Positions 28,593 to 36,478 of a stretch of DNA of 64,000 nt are shown piece by piece. Origin of the DNA: Martinezella rhizogenes (GTDB lineage: Bacteria > Pseudomonadota > Alphaproteobacteria > Rhizobiales > Rhizobiaceae); NCBI GenBank assembly GCA_013322215.1, contig JAAMEZ010000002.1, positions 186,001 to 250,000 of the forward strand, written 5' to 3'. The translations under genes and the position numbers were made by a program. The notes under the pieces were generated by a model. The model was not told the DNA's origin, did no database searches, and saw nothing but the letters and a program-made list of their open reading frames with translations. How positions within the stretch are numbered: the first letter of the stretch is position 1; each line of letters opens with the position of its first letter.

Positions 28593-29006
28593 ATGAGTGT
28601 CTCATCGAAGCCCACCTGCCGTATCGTGCGGCTCGGCGGCACCTATGCCGGAAAACAGGGCTTCAGCTATTTCGAAGGGATTGCCGCCGAGACAGTGGGC
28701 TCGACGGGGATTTGCATGCATCTTTTGACCATCCCGCCGGGCGGTCGTGCCAAAGCGCATCTTCACGCCTCGCATGAGACAGCGATCTACGCGATTTCGG
28801 GTGAGACGCATTGCTGGTTCGGAGACATGCTGGAAGAGCATGTCATCGTTCGCGAGGGCGAGATGTTCTATATTCCGGCCGGCGTTCCGCATCTTCCGGC
28901 GAATCTCAGCGACCGGCCGGCGACAGCGGTCATCGCCCGCACCGACCCGAACGAGCAGGAAAGCGTGGTCCTGCTGCCGGATCTGGAGCGGTATGTGCCG
29001 CGCTAG
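28593..29006 (+). CDS. Cupin-domain protein
   Basis: 137 residues with a single cupin barrel: motif 1 PPGGRAKAHLHASHETAIYAISGE (His, His and Glu ligands) and motif 2 EGEMFYIPAGVPHLPAN. A metal site is therefore likely. ATG 28593 follows GGGGAG at good spacing. It is the only plus-strand gene within the pyrimidine cluster and diverges from the ABC operon across 124 bases. Function is unknown; a small-molecule isomerase or sensor is possible. Confidence 0.8.
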   Translation: MSVSSKPTCRIVRLGGTYAGKQGFSYFEGIAAETVGSTGICMHLLTIPPGGRAKAHLHASHETAIYAISGETHCWFGDMLEEHVIVREGEMFYIPAGVPHLPANLSDRPATAVIARTDPNEQESVVLLPDLERYVPR

Positions 29007-29107
29007 AGCCGTTTCGCTTTTCTTCGAATCGCGAAAATGCTCTATCCCTTTGTTTTTACGCAATTCCGGACGGAAAACCGCTACGCACTTTTCCTGGAAT
29101 TGCTCTA
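29005..29107. repeat. RIME-like two-palindrome element overlapping the cupin stop
   Basis: About 103 bases. The first palindrome pairs GAGCCGTTTCGC (29006-29017) with 29031-29042 at 10 of 12 bases. The second pairs GCAATTCC (29060-29067) plus following bases with 29096-29103. It resembles a widely dispersed rhizobial intergenic repeat containing GCAATTCCGGACGGAAAA. It lies between the convergent cupin and dihydropyrimidinase genes, so it may end both transcripts. Confidence 0.75.
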
Positions 29108-29141
29108 GGCGGCCGATGAGCCGAAGCGCCGTGCCCAAGCG

Positions 29142-30596
29142 TCATACCCCGCTGGCGGGGATGCCGCTGCGCTGCACCTTGCGCGGCGCTGTGACTTCTT
29201 TCCAGGTGGAAAGTGCCCGGTTGACGGCGGTGAAGGGGTCGCGCTTGACGAACTCGCCGTGGCCCTCCCTGGTCTTGACCGTGCCTTCCTCGATGGCGAC
29301 GATGCCGCGCGTCAGCGTATAGCGCGGCAGGCCTGTCACTTCCTTGCCCTCGAAGACGTTGTAGTCGATCGCCGACTGCTGCACCTTGGCGGTGATGGTT
29401 TTCGAGCGCTTCGGGTCCCAGACGACGATATCGGCGTCGGCGCCGACGAGGATCGCGCCCTTCTTCGGATAGACGTTGAGGATTTTGGCGATGTTGGTCG
29501 AGGTGACGGCGACGAATTCGTTCATCGTCAGGCGGCCGGTGTTAACGCCGTAAGTCCAGAGCATCGGCATGCGATCCTCAAGGCCGCCGGTGCCGTTCGG
29601 GATCTTGGTGAAGTCGTTGAGGCCGAAGCGCTTCTGCTCGGTTGTAAACGCGCAGTGGTCGGTTGCGACCACCTGTAGCGAGCCGGAGGCAAGACCGGCC
29701 CAGAGGCTGTCCTGATGCTGCTTGTTGCGGAAGGGCGGCGACATGACGCGGCGGGCAGCATGATCCCAATCCGCATTGGCATATTCGCTTTCGTCAAGCG
29801 TGAGGTGCTGGATCAGCGGTTCGCCATAGACGCGCATGCCCTTCTGGCGGGCGCGGCGGATGGCTTCGTGGGCCTGCTCGCAGGAGGTATGGACGATATA
29901 GACCGGCGAACCCGCCATATCGGCGATCATGATGGCGCGGTTCGTTGCCTCGCCCTCGACTTCTGCCGGGCGGGAATAGGCATGCGCTTCCGGCCCATTA
30001 TTGCCTTCGGCCAAAAGCTTTGCCTGCATCTGCGCGACCACATCACCGTTTTCGGCATGGACGAGCGGCAAGGCGCCGAGCTCGGCGCAGCGCTGGAAGG
30101 AGGAGAACATTTCGTCGTCATCCACCATCAGCGCGCCCTTATAGGCCATGAAGTGCTTGAAGGTGTTGATGCCCTTGTCGCGGACGATGGCTTCCATCTC
30201 GTTGAAAACCTGTTCGCCCCACCAGGTGATCGCCATGTGGAAGGAATAGTCGCAGGTCGCGCGGGTGGACTTGTTGTCCCACATATCAAGCGCTTCGAGC
30301 AGCGACTGGCCGGGCGAGGGGAGCGCGAAATCCACCACCATCGTGGTGCCGCCGGCAAGGGCTGCGCGGGTGCCGCTCTCGAAGTCGTCGGAGGAATAGG
30401 TCCCCATGAACGGCATTTCGAGATGCGTATGCGGATCGATACCGCCAGGCATGACGTAGCAGCCTGAGGCATCCAGCACTTCGTTGCCTGACAGATTCTG
30501 CCCGATTTCGACGATCTTGCCGCCTTCGACCTTGACGTCTGCCTTATAGGTCAGATCGGCCGTGACGATGGTTCCACCCTTGATGACTGTGCTCAT
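29142..30596 (-). CDS. pydB: Dihydropyrimidinase (D-hydantoinase)
   Basis: 484 residues, the family length. Amidohydrolase ligands are H56 and H58 in GGIDPHTHLEMPF, the carbamylated Lys is K153 in FKHFMAYKGALM, and the distal TDHCAFTTEQK carries the Asp. It opens dihydrouracil/dihydrothymine to the N-carbamoyl beta-amino acid, step two of reductive pyrimidine breakdown. It lies 48 bases after the ureidopropionase gene in one operon. Dihydropyrimidinase is preferred over plain hydantoinase because of the preAT neighbours. Confidence 0.92.
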   Translation of the reverse strand: MSTVIKGGTIVTADLTYKADVKVEGGKIVEIGQNLSGNEVLDASGCYVMPGGIDPHTHLEMPFMGTYSSDDFESGTRAALAGGTTMVVDFALPSPGQSLLEALDMWDNKSTRATCDYSFHMAITWWGEQVFNEMEAIVRDKGINTFKHFMAYKGALMVDDDEMFSSFQRCAELGALPLVHAENGDVVAQMQAKLLAEGNNGPEAHAYSRPAEVEGEATNRAIMIADMAGSPVYIVHTSCEQAHEAIRRARQKGMRVYGEPLIQHLTLDESEYANADWDHAARRVMSPPFRNKQHQDSLWAGLASGSLQVVATDHCAFTTEQKRFGLNDFTKIPNGTGGLEDRMPMLWTYGVNTGRLTMNEFVAVTSTNIAKILNVYPKKGAILVGADADIVVWDPKRSKTITAKVQQSAIDYNVFEGKEVTGLPRYTLTRGIVAIEEGTVKTREGHGEFVKRDPFTAVNRALSTWKEVTAPRKVQRSGIPASGV

Positions 30597-30644
30597 GGTG
30601 CATGCTCCAGATGTGTGAAGTTCCGATGCTGGGAATCGCGGCCG

Positions 30645-31898
30645 TCAGGCCACGATCTCTGCCGTCTCGACGACTGCGTGGAACAGCACATCCGCACCGG
30701 CGGCTGCCCATTCCTTGGAGATTTCTTCCGCCTCGTTGTGCGAGAGGCCGCCGACGCAGGGACACATGACCATCGTGGCAGGGGCGACCTTGGCGGCCCA
30801 GCAGGCATCATGACCGGCGCCGGAGATGATATTCATGTGGCTGTAGCCGAGCCTTTCGGCGGCATCGCGCACTGACGTGACGAGCTTGGGATCGAAGGTC
30901 ACCGGCTCGAAATGGCCGATGGCTTCCACCGAGCAGCCGACGCCGAGGCCATCACAAATCTTTTTCGCTTCAGCTTCGATCTTGGCGCGCATGCGGTCGA
31001 GCTTTTCCTTGTCCGGCGTGCGGATGTCGACGGTGAAGACGACCTTGCCCGGCAGGACATTGCGGGAGTTCGGCGAAAAGAAGACCTGACCGACACCGCC
31101 GACAGCGCCCGGCTGGTTTTCCATCGCCACACTCTGCACCATCTCGACGATCCGCGACATAGCGAGGCCGGCATTGACGCGCATATCCATCGGCGTCGAG
31201 CCGGTATGCGCCTCCTTGCCGGTCAGCGTGAACTCCAGCCACCACAGGCCCTGACAGTGCGTGACGACGCCGATGGTCTTCTCGGCAGCTTCGAGGATCG
31301 GGCCTTGTTCGATATGATATTCGAAATAGGCGTGCATCTTGCGGGCACCGACTTCCTCGTCGCCGAGCCAGCCGATGCGCTTCAACTCGTCACCATAGGT
31401 CTTGCCTTCCGGATCCTTGCGGCCATAGGCATAGTCCAGCGTGTGCACGCCGGCAAAGACGCCGGATGCCAGCATGGCAGGCGCAAAGCGTGCGCCTTCC
31501 TCATTCGCCCAATTGGTAACGACGATCGGATGCTTGGTCTTGATGCCGAGGTCGTTCATCGTACGGACGACTTCCAGCGCTGCGAGCACGCCGAGCACGC
31601 CGTCGTATTTGCCGCCGGTCGGCTGGGTATCGAGATGCGAGCCGACATAGACGGGCAGCGCGTTCGGGTCGGTGCCGGCGCGGGTCGCGAACATCGTGCC
31701 CATCTTGTCGACGCCGACGGTCATGCCCGCCTTGTCGCACCAGGTCTTGAAAAGGCTGCGTCCTTCGGCGTCGGCATCGGTCAGCGTCTGACGATTGTTA
31801 CCGCCGGCAATGCCGGGGCCGATTTTCGCCATGTCCATCAGCGTATCCCAAAGGCGATCGCCATTGATACGCATGTTTTCTCCTGGCGCTGCCACCAT
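30645..31898 (-). CDS. pydC: Beta-ureidopropionase / N-carbamoyl amino acid hydrolase (M20 family)
   Basis: About 417 residues. Metal-site motifs are YVGSHLDTQPTGGKYDG (His, Asp), TNWANEEGARFAPAM (paired Glu) and a late GAGHDACWAAKV with His. This is the Zn/Mn amidase fold of HyuC/AllC-type enzymes. It hydrolyses N-carbamoyl-beta-alanine to beta-alanine, CO2 and ammonia, the third step of the pathway. ATG 31898 has GTGAGGA upstream; ATG 31874 (after AGGAGA) is an equal alternative start. It diverges from the RutR-like regulator. Confidence 0.88.
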   Translation of the reverse strand: MVAAPGENMRINGDRLWDTLMDMAKIGPGIAGGNNRQTLTDADAEGRSLFKTWCDKAGMTVGVDKMGTMFATRAGTDPNALPVYVGSHLDTQPTGGKYDGVLGVLAALEVVRTMNDLGIKTKHPIVVTNWANEEGARFAPAMLASGVFAGVHTLDYAYGRKDPEGKTYGDELKRIGWLGDEEVGARKMHAYFEYHIEQGPILEAAEKTIGVVTHCQGLWWLEFTLTGKEAHTGSTPMDMRVNAGLAMSRIVEMVQSVAMENQPGAVGGVGQVFFSPNSRNVLPGKVVFTVDIRTPDKEKLDRMRAKIEAEAKKICDGLGVGCSVEAIGHFEPVTFDPKLVTSVRDAAERLGYSHMNIISGAGHDACWAAKVAPATMVMCPCVGGLSHNEAEEISKEWAAAGADVLFHAVVETAEIVA

Positions 31899-32046
31899 GA
31901 TGCAATCCTCACCTGTTTGTCCTGGGGCATGCAAGGCGCATGCCCGAAATCGTTCCCGTTGGTCTTATTCCAAATTTCCGAGCGCCGTCTTGTTTTTCTT
32001 GCCCGGAAAATCGCCAGTTGCCTTTAAGAAACATCTGAAGGATAAT

Positions 32047-32062
32047 TTGACCGATTGGTAAA
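32047..32062. promoter_or_regulatory. RutR-type operator between pydC and the TetR regulator
   Basis: TTGACC-GATT-GGTAAA fits the E. coli RutR palindrome (TTGACC-ANNT-GGTCAA) in 13 of the 14 specified positions outside the two free central bases, counting the imperfect centre leniently. It lies in the divergent control region, 149 bases from pydC and 145 from the regulator. Confidence 0.6.
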
Positions 32063-32206
32063 CATTACAACTTCCGTGGCGCGGCTCAAGACGAAAAGCA
32101 CGAAAATTTCCGATAAAATTTCAGGCGATTGCCTAAAATCGATGCATCGACAGGTGAATGAGGGAACGGCCGAAAGGCTTGGATTTCAAGGAGAAACAGA
32201 GCACAC

Positions 32207-32851
32207 ATGGCCATCCCCAGAGCCGCCAGGACGCAGCGCCGCACCCGTATCCAGGAAGAGAAAGAGGAAATCATACTGGAAGCCGCGCTGGACGTGTTTT
32301 CCGTCAGCGGCTTCCGCGGTTCTACTATCGACCAGATCGCTGAAGTCGCCGGTATGTCGAAGCCCAATCTGCTCTATTATTTCCGCACCAAAGAGGCGAT
32401 GCACCGGGCCTTGATCGACCGCGTGCTGTTTACCTGGCTGGAGCCGCTTCGTGCCTTCGATGCCAACGGCAATCCGGAAAGCGAGATCCGCTCCTATATT
32501 CGCCGCAAGCTCGAAATGGCCCGTGATTTTCCGCGCGAAAGCCGGCTCTTTGCCAATGAGATGCTGCAGGGCGCACCGCATGTGGAAGACGAGCTGCGCG
32601 GACCGCTGAAGAGCCTTGTCGACGAGAAGGTGGAGGTTATCCGTGCCTGGGCTCAGGCCGGCAAGATTGCCAAATGCGATCCCTATCACCTGATCTTCTC
32701 GATCTGGTCGACCACGCAGCACTATGCGGATTTTGACGTGCAGGTGCGCGCCGTGCTCGGCGACGAGCATTCGGGCGAGGGGCGTTTCGAGGATGCCGCC
32801 CGCTATCTCGAGCAGCTTTTCGTCGATGGGCTGCGCATTCGTCATAGCTGA
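32207..32851 (+). CDS. rutR: TetR-family regulator, RutR-like
   Basis: 214 residues. The TetR helix-turn-helix is FRGSTIDQIAEVAGMSKPNLLYYFRTKEAMH at about 36-66. The C-terminal domain contains QGAPHVEDELRGPLKSLVDEKVEVIRAW and FSIWSTTQHYADFDVQV, the YcdC/RutR ligand domain. RutR senses uracil and thymine in E. coli. Its place, divergent from pydC, next to RutR-type boxes and amid the pyrimidine genes, supports the same role here. Confidence 0.85.
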   Translation: MAIPRAARTQRRTRIQEEKEEIILEAALDVFSVSGFRGSTIDQIAEVAGMSKPNLLYYFRTKEAMHRALIDRVLFTWLEPLRAFDANGNPESEIRSYIRRKLEMARDFPRESRLFANEMLQGAPHVEDELRGPLKSLVDEKVEVIRAWAQAGKIAKCDPYHLIFSIWSTTQHYADFDVQVRAVLGDEHSGEGRFEDAARYLEQLFVDGLRIRHS

Positions 32852-32854
32852 ACG

Positions 32855-32880
32855 GCAGCGCAATTCAAAAATTGCGCTGC
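32855..32880. repeat. Inverted repeat after the rutR-like gene
   Basis: GCAGCGCAATT (32855-32865) and its exact complement at 32870-32880 form an 11-bp stem with a 4-base loop just after the stop. No T run follows on the plus strand, so it is a terminator-like hairpin only. Confidence 0.6.
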
Positions 32881-32911
32881 GCCTGGAGATGATGGACGTC
32901 AGCCCCGTTCC

Positions 32912-33153
32912 CTAAAAGTAGTAATCTCGTTCGATGCCATCATAGCGGCCCGACGTCAGGCAGCAGTTCTTGAAATCGCCTCCGGGAACCGCAGGGACAG
33001 GGATCGTTACGGCCGAGTTTTTCGATCAGTTCGACATCGCCATGGACGAATTGCGGACCGGCTTTGACCCGAGTTTCCGATGGGAAAGACTTGCGCCGTT
33101 TGGACGTGACCTCAAAAGCTCACGTCGTGGAGGGTTTTGGACTTGCGTGACAT
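32912..33153 (-). pseudogene. Small SEC-C-motif protein gene broken by two +1 frameshifts
   Basis: The ATG at 33153 follows a perfect AGAGGAGG site and reads [13 protein letters not shown], then a stop. Removing one T from the TTTT at 33114-33117 continues [15 protein letters not shown] through [17 protein letters not shown]. Removing one C from the CCC at 32984-32986 continues [16 protein letters not shown] to DYYF and a TAG at 32912. The restored 79-residue protein carries the SEC-C zinc motif CPCGS...CC at its C-terminus. The two errors are each one base in short runs: either real decay or assembly/sequencing errors. The neighbouring genes show no such damage. Confidence 0.75.
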
Positions 33154-33250
33154 GGTCGCCTCCTCTGAGTTGCTTGTTCCTGCGATGGTTCGCAGTGCAT
33201 GTCCTATAACTTGATTTCCATGCTTTTGCGAGGTGCTTGGCGCATCGGCT

Positions 33251-33288
33251 AAAAAGAAGACGGCCGCAGCAAGCTGCGACCGCCTTTT
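33251..33288 (-). terminator. Terminator after preA
   Basis: On the minus strand, GGCGGUCGCAGC pairs with GCUGCGGCCGUC across a UU loop, and a U-rich tail (UCUUCUUUUU) follows. It lies 25 bases after the preA stop. Confidence 0.8.
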
Positions 33289-33312
33289 GAATGCTTGCGG
33301 ATTTTGTCGTTA

Positions 33313-34626
33313 TTATTCCGCAGCCTGCCGCGCCATCGGGTTGTTCGGATGGGTCGTCCAGTTGGCGTAGTTCGGATCGACAACCTTGCCGGTGCGCTTG
33401 TCGAGCGAACCTGCCGGAAGCTCTTCCATGGTAATGCAGTTCTCGACCGGACAGACGTTGACGCAGAGATTGCAGCCGACGCATTCCTCTTCCATCACCT
33501 CGAAGCGCCTGACGCCATCAACAAAGTTGGTGATTGCCTGGTGCGAGGTGTCCTCGCAGGCGATATGACAGCGGCCGCACTGGATACAGGCATCCTGGTC
33601 GATCTTCGCCTTGGCGATGTAGTTGAGGTTCAGATACTGCCAGTCGGAGACGTTCGGAACGGCGCGGCCGGTGATGTCATCCAGGCTGCGGTGGCCCTTT
33701 TCGTCCATCCAGTCGGAAAGACCGGTAATCATCTCTTCGACAATCTTGAAGCCGTAGGTCATCGCCGCCGTGCAGACCTGCACGTTGCCGGCGCCGAGCA
33801 CCAGGAATTCGGCCGCATCGCGCCATGTCGTGATGCCGCCGATGCCGGAGATCGGCAGGCCATAGGTTTCCGGATCGCGGGCGATTTCGGCCACCATGTT
33901 GAGCGCGATCGGCTTGACTGCCGGGCCGCAATAGCCGCCATGGCTGCCCTTGCCGCCGACCGTCGGGTTCGGCGCGAAGTTGTCGAGATCGACCGAGACG
34001 ATCGAGTTGATCGTGTTGATCAGCGAGACGGCATCGGTCCCGCCGGCCTTGGCGGCGCGGGCGGGCTTGCGGATATCGGTGATATTCGGTGTCAGCTTGG
34101 TGATGACGGGCATGCGGGTGTATTGCTTGCACCAGCGCACGACCATTTCGATATATTCCGGCACCTGTCCGACGGCGGAGCCCATGCCGCGCTCGGACAT
34201 GCCGTGCGGACAGCCGAAGTTGAGTTCGATGCCGTCGGCGCCGGTTTCTTCGACCAGCGGCAGGATTGCCTTCCAAGCCTGTTCCTCACAGGGCACCATG
34301 ATCGACGCGATGAGCGCGCGATCCGGCCAGTTCATCTTCACCTGCTTCATTTCGCGCAGGTTGGTGTAGAGGTCGCGGTCGGTAATCAGCTCGATGTTGT
34401 TGAGACCGAGCAGACGGCGGTCGGCGCCCCAGATCGCGCCGTAGCGCGGGCCGTTGACGTTGACAACAGGCGGGCCTTCCTCGCCGAGCGTCTTCCAGAC
34501 CACGCCGCCCCAGCCTGCCTTGAAGGCGCGCTCGACGTTGTAGGCCTTGTCGGTCGGCGGTGCGGAGGCCAGCCAGAACGGGTTCGGGGACTTGATGCCA
34601 ACGAAATTATTGCGGAGATCTGCCAT
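33313..34626 (-). CDS. preA: NAD-dependent dihydropyrimidine dehydrogenase subunit PreA
   Basis: 437 residues. The N-terminal FMN-binding TIM barrel (DHOD-like) contains GIKSPNPFWLASAPP and NFGCPHGMSERGMGS. The C-terminus carries two 4Fe-4S motifs, CIQCGRCHIAC and CVGCNLCVNVCPVENC. It reduces uracil or thymine to the dihydro form. ATG 34626 is chosen because AAAGGAG precedes it. Where mammalian DPD has its catalytic Cys in LACGQ, this protein has SAVGQ; as I recall, E. coli PreA also has Val there. It is cotranscribed with preT, 13 bases upstream. Confidence 0.93.
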   Translation of the reverse strand: MADLRNNFVGIKSPNPFWLASAPPTDKAYNVERAFKAGWGGVVWKTLGEEGPPVVNVNGPRYGAIWGADRRLLGLNNIELITDRDLYTNLREMKQVKMNWPDRALIASIMVPCEEQAWKAILPLVEETGADGIELNFGCPHGMSERGMGSAVGQVPEYIEMVVRWCKQYTRMPVITKLTPNITDIRKPARAAKAGGTDAVSLINTINSIVSVDLDNFAPNPTVGGKGSHGGYCGPAVKPIALNMVAEIARDPETYGLPISGIGGITTWRDAAEFLVLGAGNVQVCTAAMTYGFKIVEEMITGLSDWMDEKGHRSLDDITGRAVPNVSDWQYLNLNYIAKAKIDQDACIQCGRCHIACEDTSHQAITNFVDGVRRFEVMEEECVGCNLCVNVCPVENCITMEELPAGSLDKRTGKVVDPNYANWTTHPNNPMARQAAE

Positions 34627-34639
34627 GTCGGTTCTCCTT

Positions 34640-35998
34640 TCAGGCGACTGCAGCGGCCGACTTGGCGGCAGCGAGCGCACGGTTGATGGATTCGGCCGCG
34701 TCGCGACCCTGTGCCACGGCCGAGACCGTCAGGTCATCGCCGCCAAGCACGCAGTCGCCGCCGGCCCATACGCCTTCGATCGAGGTCCGGCCTTCGCCGT
34801 CGATGAAGATGCGGCCGGCTTCCATGCGCAGTGCGCCGAGGCCTGAGGCTTCGAACGTCTGGCCGATTGCCTTGAAAATCTGGTCGGCGGCAATGACGCC
34901 GACATCACCGGTAGCGGTGAGCTTGCCGTCGCGCAGTTCAGTATATTCGACTTCGATGCCGGCAACCTTGCCGTCCTTGTCGAGGATGCGCTTCGGGGCG
35001 AGCCAGTGGCGGATGATGACGCCCTTGGAGGCGGCAAGATCCTGCTCGAATTCCGAGGCGTTCATGTGTTCCTTGCCGCGGCGATAACAGATCGTCACTT
35101 CTTCAGCGCCGAGCAGCTTGGCCTGTACGGCCGCATCGATCGCGGTCATGCCGCCGCCGAGAACGACGACGCGCCGGCCGATGGCGATATCGGCCTTGCT
35201 GCCGGCCTGACGAAGCTCGGCGATATAGGCGACGGCATCGGCGACGCCATCGAGGTCTTCGCCTTCGGCGCGCAGCGCATTGACGCCGGCAAGGCCGAGA
35301 CCGAGGAAGACGGCGTCATATTGTTGGGAGAGGTCGGAAAGGCTGAAATCGCGGCCGAGCGCCTGGCCGTTCTTCACCTCGATGCCGCCGATGGCGAGCA
35401 CGTAATCGACTTCCTTCTGGGCGAAGTCATCGACCGCCTTGTAGGTGGCGATACCGTATTCGTTCAGGCCGCCGGCCTTTTCGCGGGCGTCGAAGATGGT
35501 GACGTCATGGCCGTTGACCGCGAGGCGGTGGGCGCAGGCGAGGCCGGCCGGGCCGGCACCGATGACGGCGATCTTCTTGCCGGTGGAAGCGGCGCGCGAA
35601 TAGAATTGCTTGTTTTCTGCCATCGCCGCATCGGTCGCGTAGCGCTGCAGCCGGCCGATCTCGACCGGGCGCTCTTCGGCCGTGTTGCGCACGCACGCCT
35701 GTTCGCAGAGCTGTTCGGTGGGACAGACGCGGGCGCACATTCCGCCGAGGATGTTCTGATCGAAGATCGTCTTCGCCGAGCCGATGGGATTACCCGTCGA
35801 GATCTGACGGATAAACATCGGAATGTCGATGGAGGTGGGACAGGCCGTCATGCACGGCGCGTCGTAGCAGAAATAACAGCGGTCGGATGCGACCAGCGCC
35901 TCGTGTTTGTTGAGGCGCGGATGAAGATCGGAAAAGTTTGCATCATATTCGGCCGGGGTGAGCCTGCCTTTATGAATCCCAGTTTCCAGTCGTCCCAT
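34640..35998 (-). CDS. preT: NAD-dependent dihydropyrimidine dehydrogenase subunit PreT
   Basis: 452 residues. The N-terminal cysteine-rich region (CYFCYDAPCMTACP, CARVCPTEQLCEQAC) matches the Fe-S domain of GltD-like proteins. Two dinucleotide folds follow, IAVIGAGPAGLACAH near 150 and VVVLGGGMTAIDAA near 285. It passes electrons from NADH to PreA. It heads the preTA operon; a RutR-like palindrome lies 58-73 bases before its start. Confidence 0.92.
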   Translation of the reverse strand: MGRLETGIHKGRLTPAEYDANFSDLHPRLNKHEALVASDRCYFCYDAPCMTACPTSIDIPMFIRQISTGNPIGSAKTIFDQNILGGMCARVCPTEQLCEQACVRNTAEERPVEIGRLQRYATDAAMAENKQFYSRAASTGKKIAVIGAGPAGLACAHRLAVNGHDVTIFDAREKAGGLNEYGIATYKAVDDFAQKEVDYVLAIGGIEVKNGQALGRDFSLSDLSQQYDAVFLGLGLAGVNALRAEGEDLDGVADAVAYIAELRQAGSKADIAIGRRVVVLGGGMTAIDAAVQAKLLGAEEVTICYRRGKEHMNASEFEQDLAASKGVIIRHWLAPKRILDKDGKVAGIEVEYTELRDGKLTATGDVGVIAADQIFKAIGQTFEASGLGALRMEAGRIFIDGEGRTSIEGVWAGGDCVLGGDDLTVSAVAQGRDAAESINRALAAAKSAAAVA

Positions 35999-36055
35999 TG
36001 AAGTTCCCTCTTATAGTAAACGGCTAGTACTGGAACGGTAACTCAGCTTAAAAAA

Positions 36056-36071
36056 TTTATCAAACGGTAAA
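36056..36071. promoter_or_regulatory. RutR-like operator before preT
   Basis: TTTATC-AAAC-GGTAAA is a degenerate 16-base match to the RutR palindrome and shares the right half GGTAAA with the box at 32047. It lies 58 bases before the preT start on the minus strand. Confidence 0.45.
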
Positions 36072-36308
36072 ATTTTGATCGCAAAGCGTGCCTCGATACG
36101 CCCTCCTGCTAGCGAATGGGAACGTTTTCGATCACTGGATCTTACGATTTAAGCTCATGATTTAGATAGCTTTTCTTCTTTTTCGGAGGAGGCCCGCAAG
36201 AGCTTTGGGTCTCGCAATGACTGCGGGCGTCCGCCTGTGATCCGAGGACAGTCATGCCTGCGGTTGCGCTGAAATGTGAAAAGCTGATGAATTTTTTTAG
36301 GTCTGAGT

Positions 36309-36333
36309 GGAACCAAGGCTCCGCAGCATCGTT
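36309..36333 (+). promoter_or_regulatory. EcfG-type promoter of the predicted sRNA
   Basis: GGAAC (36309-36313), 16 bases, CGTT (36330-36333): an exact match to the general stress sigma consensus GGAAC-N16/17-CGTT. No gene follows on the plus strand; a terminator ends at 36462. Confidence 0.7.
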
Positions 36334-36340
36334 ATGCCCG

Positions 36341-36462
36341 TGTCCTGATGATGATCGCATCTTCTGATGCACGCCCAATACGTCTCAGGACTCTACTCAC
36401 GGTCCCCTCCCGATGAGTGCAAAGCAGCCAGTGCGCCGCCCTCGCACTGGCTGTTTTATTTT
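36341..36462 (+). ncRNA. Candidate EcfG-dependent small RNA with C-rich loop
   Basis: A predicted transcript of about 120 nt from an EcfG promoter to a Rho-independent terminator. Visible structure: TCCTGA (36343-36348) pairs with TCAGGA (36385-36390) around an inner GCATC/GATGC hairpin. ACTCA (36395-36399) pairs with TGAGT (36414-36418) and exposes CCCCTCCC (36404-36411), an anti-Shine-Dalgarno-like loop. The terminator stem follows. It resembles the GsrN class of general stress sRNAs (Caulobacter) in promoter and C-rich loop. Homology is not shown. Confidence 0.6.
36426..36462 (+). terminator. Rho-independent terminator of the predicted sRNA
   Basis: AGCCAGTGCG (36426-36435) pairs perfectly with 36443-36452 across a 7-base loop. 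The tail GTTTTATTTT follows. Confidence 0.88.
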
Positions 36463-36478
36463 GCCCCTGCCGTCCGCT

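Larger units (their letters stand above)
35999..36478. other. 480-base intergenic region with a RutR-like box, EcfG promoter and sRNA
   Basis: No conventional gene. From left to right it holds the preT control region with a RutR-like palindrome (36056-36071), a T-rich stretch, an EcfG-type promoter (36309-36333) and a predicted sRNA ending at a terminator (36462). A short minus-strand reading frame of 37 codons (36142-36255), ending with GPPPKKKKSYLNHELKS, has no convincing ribosome site and is not called. Confidence 0.6.

Noticed and set aside
34180..34230. Loss of the catalytic cysteine in PreA (SAVGQ instead of LACGQ)
   Set aside because: As I recall, E. coli PreA also has Val at this place, so it is a trait of the bacterial branch, not a defect of this gene.
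33295..34686. A 463-codon plus-strand frame over preA
   Set aside because: Antisense to preA with its Fe-S motifs; the translation shows only low-complexity GC-driven residues.
36142..36255. A 37-codon minus-strand frame ending GPPPKKKKSYLNHELKS
   Set aside because: No convincing ribosome site, mixed codon use and no known family. It may be real but cannot be supported.
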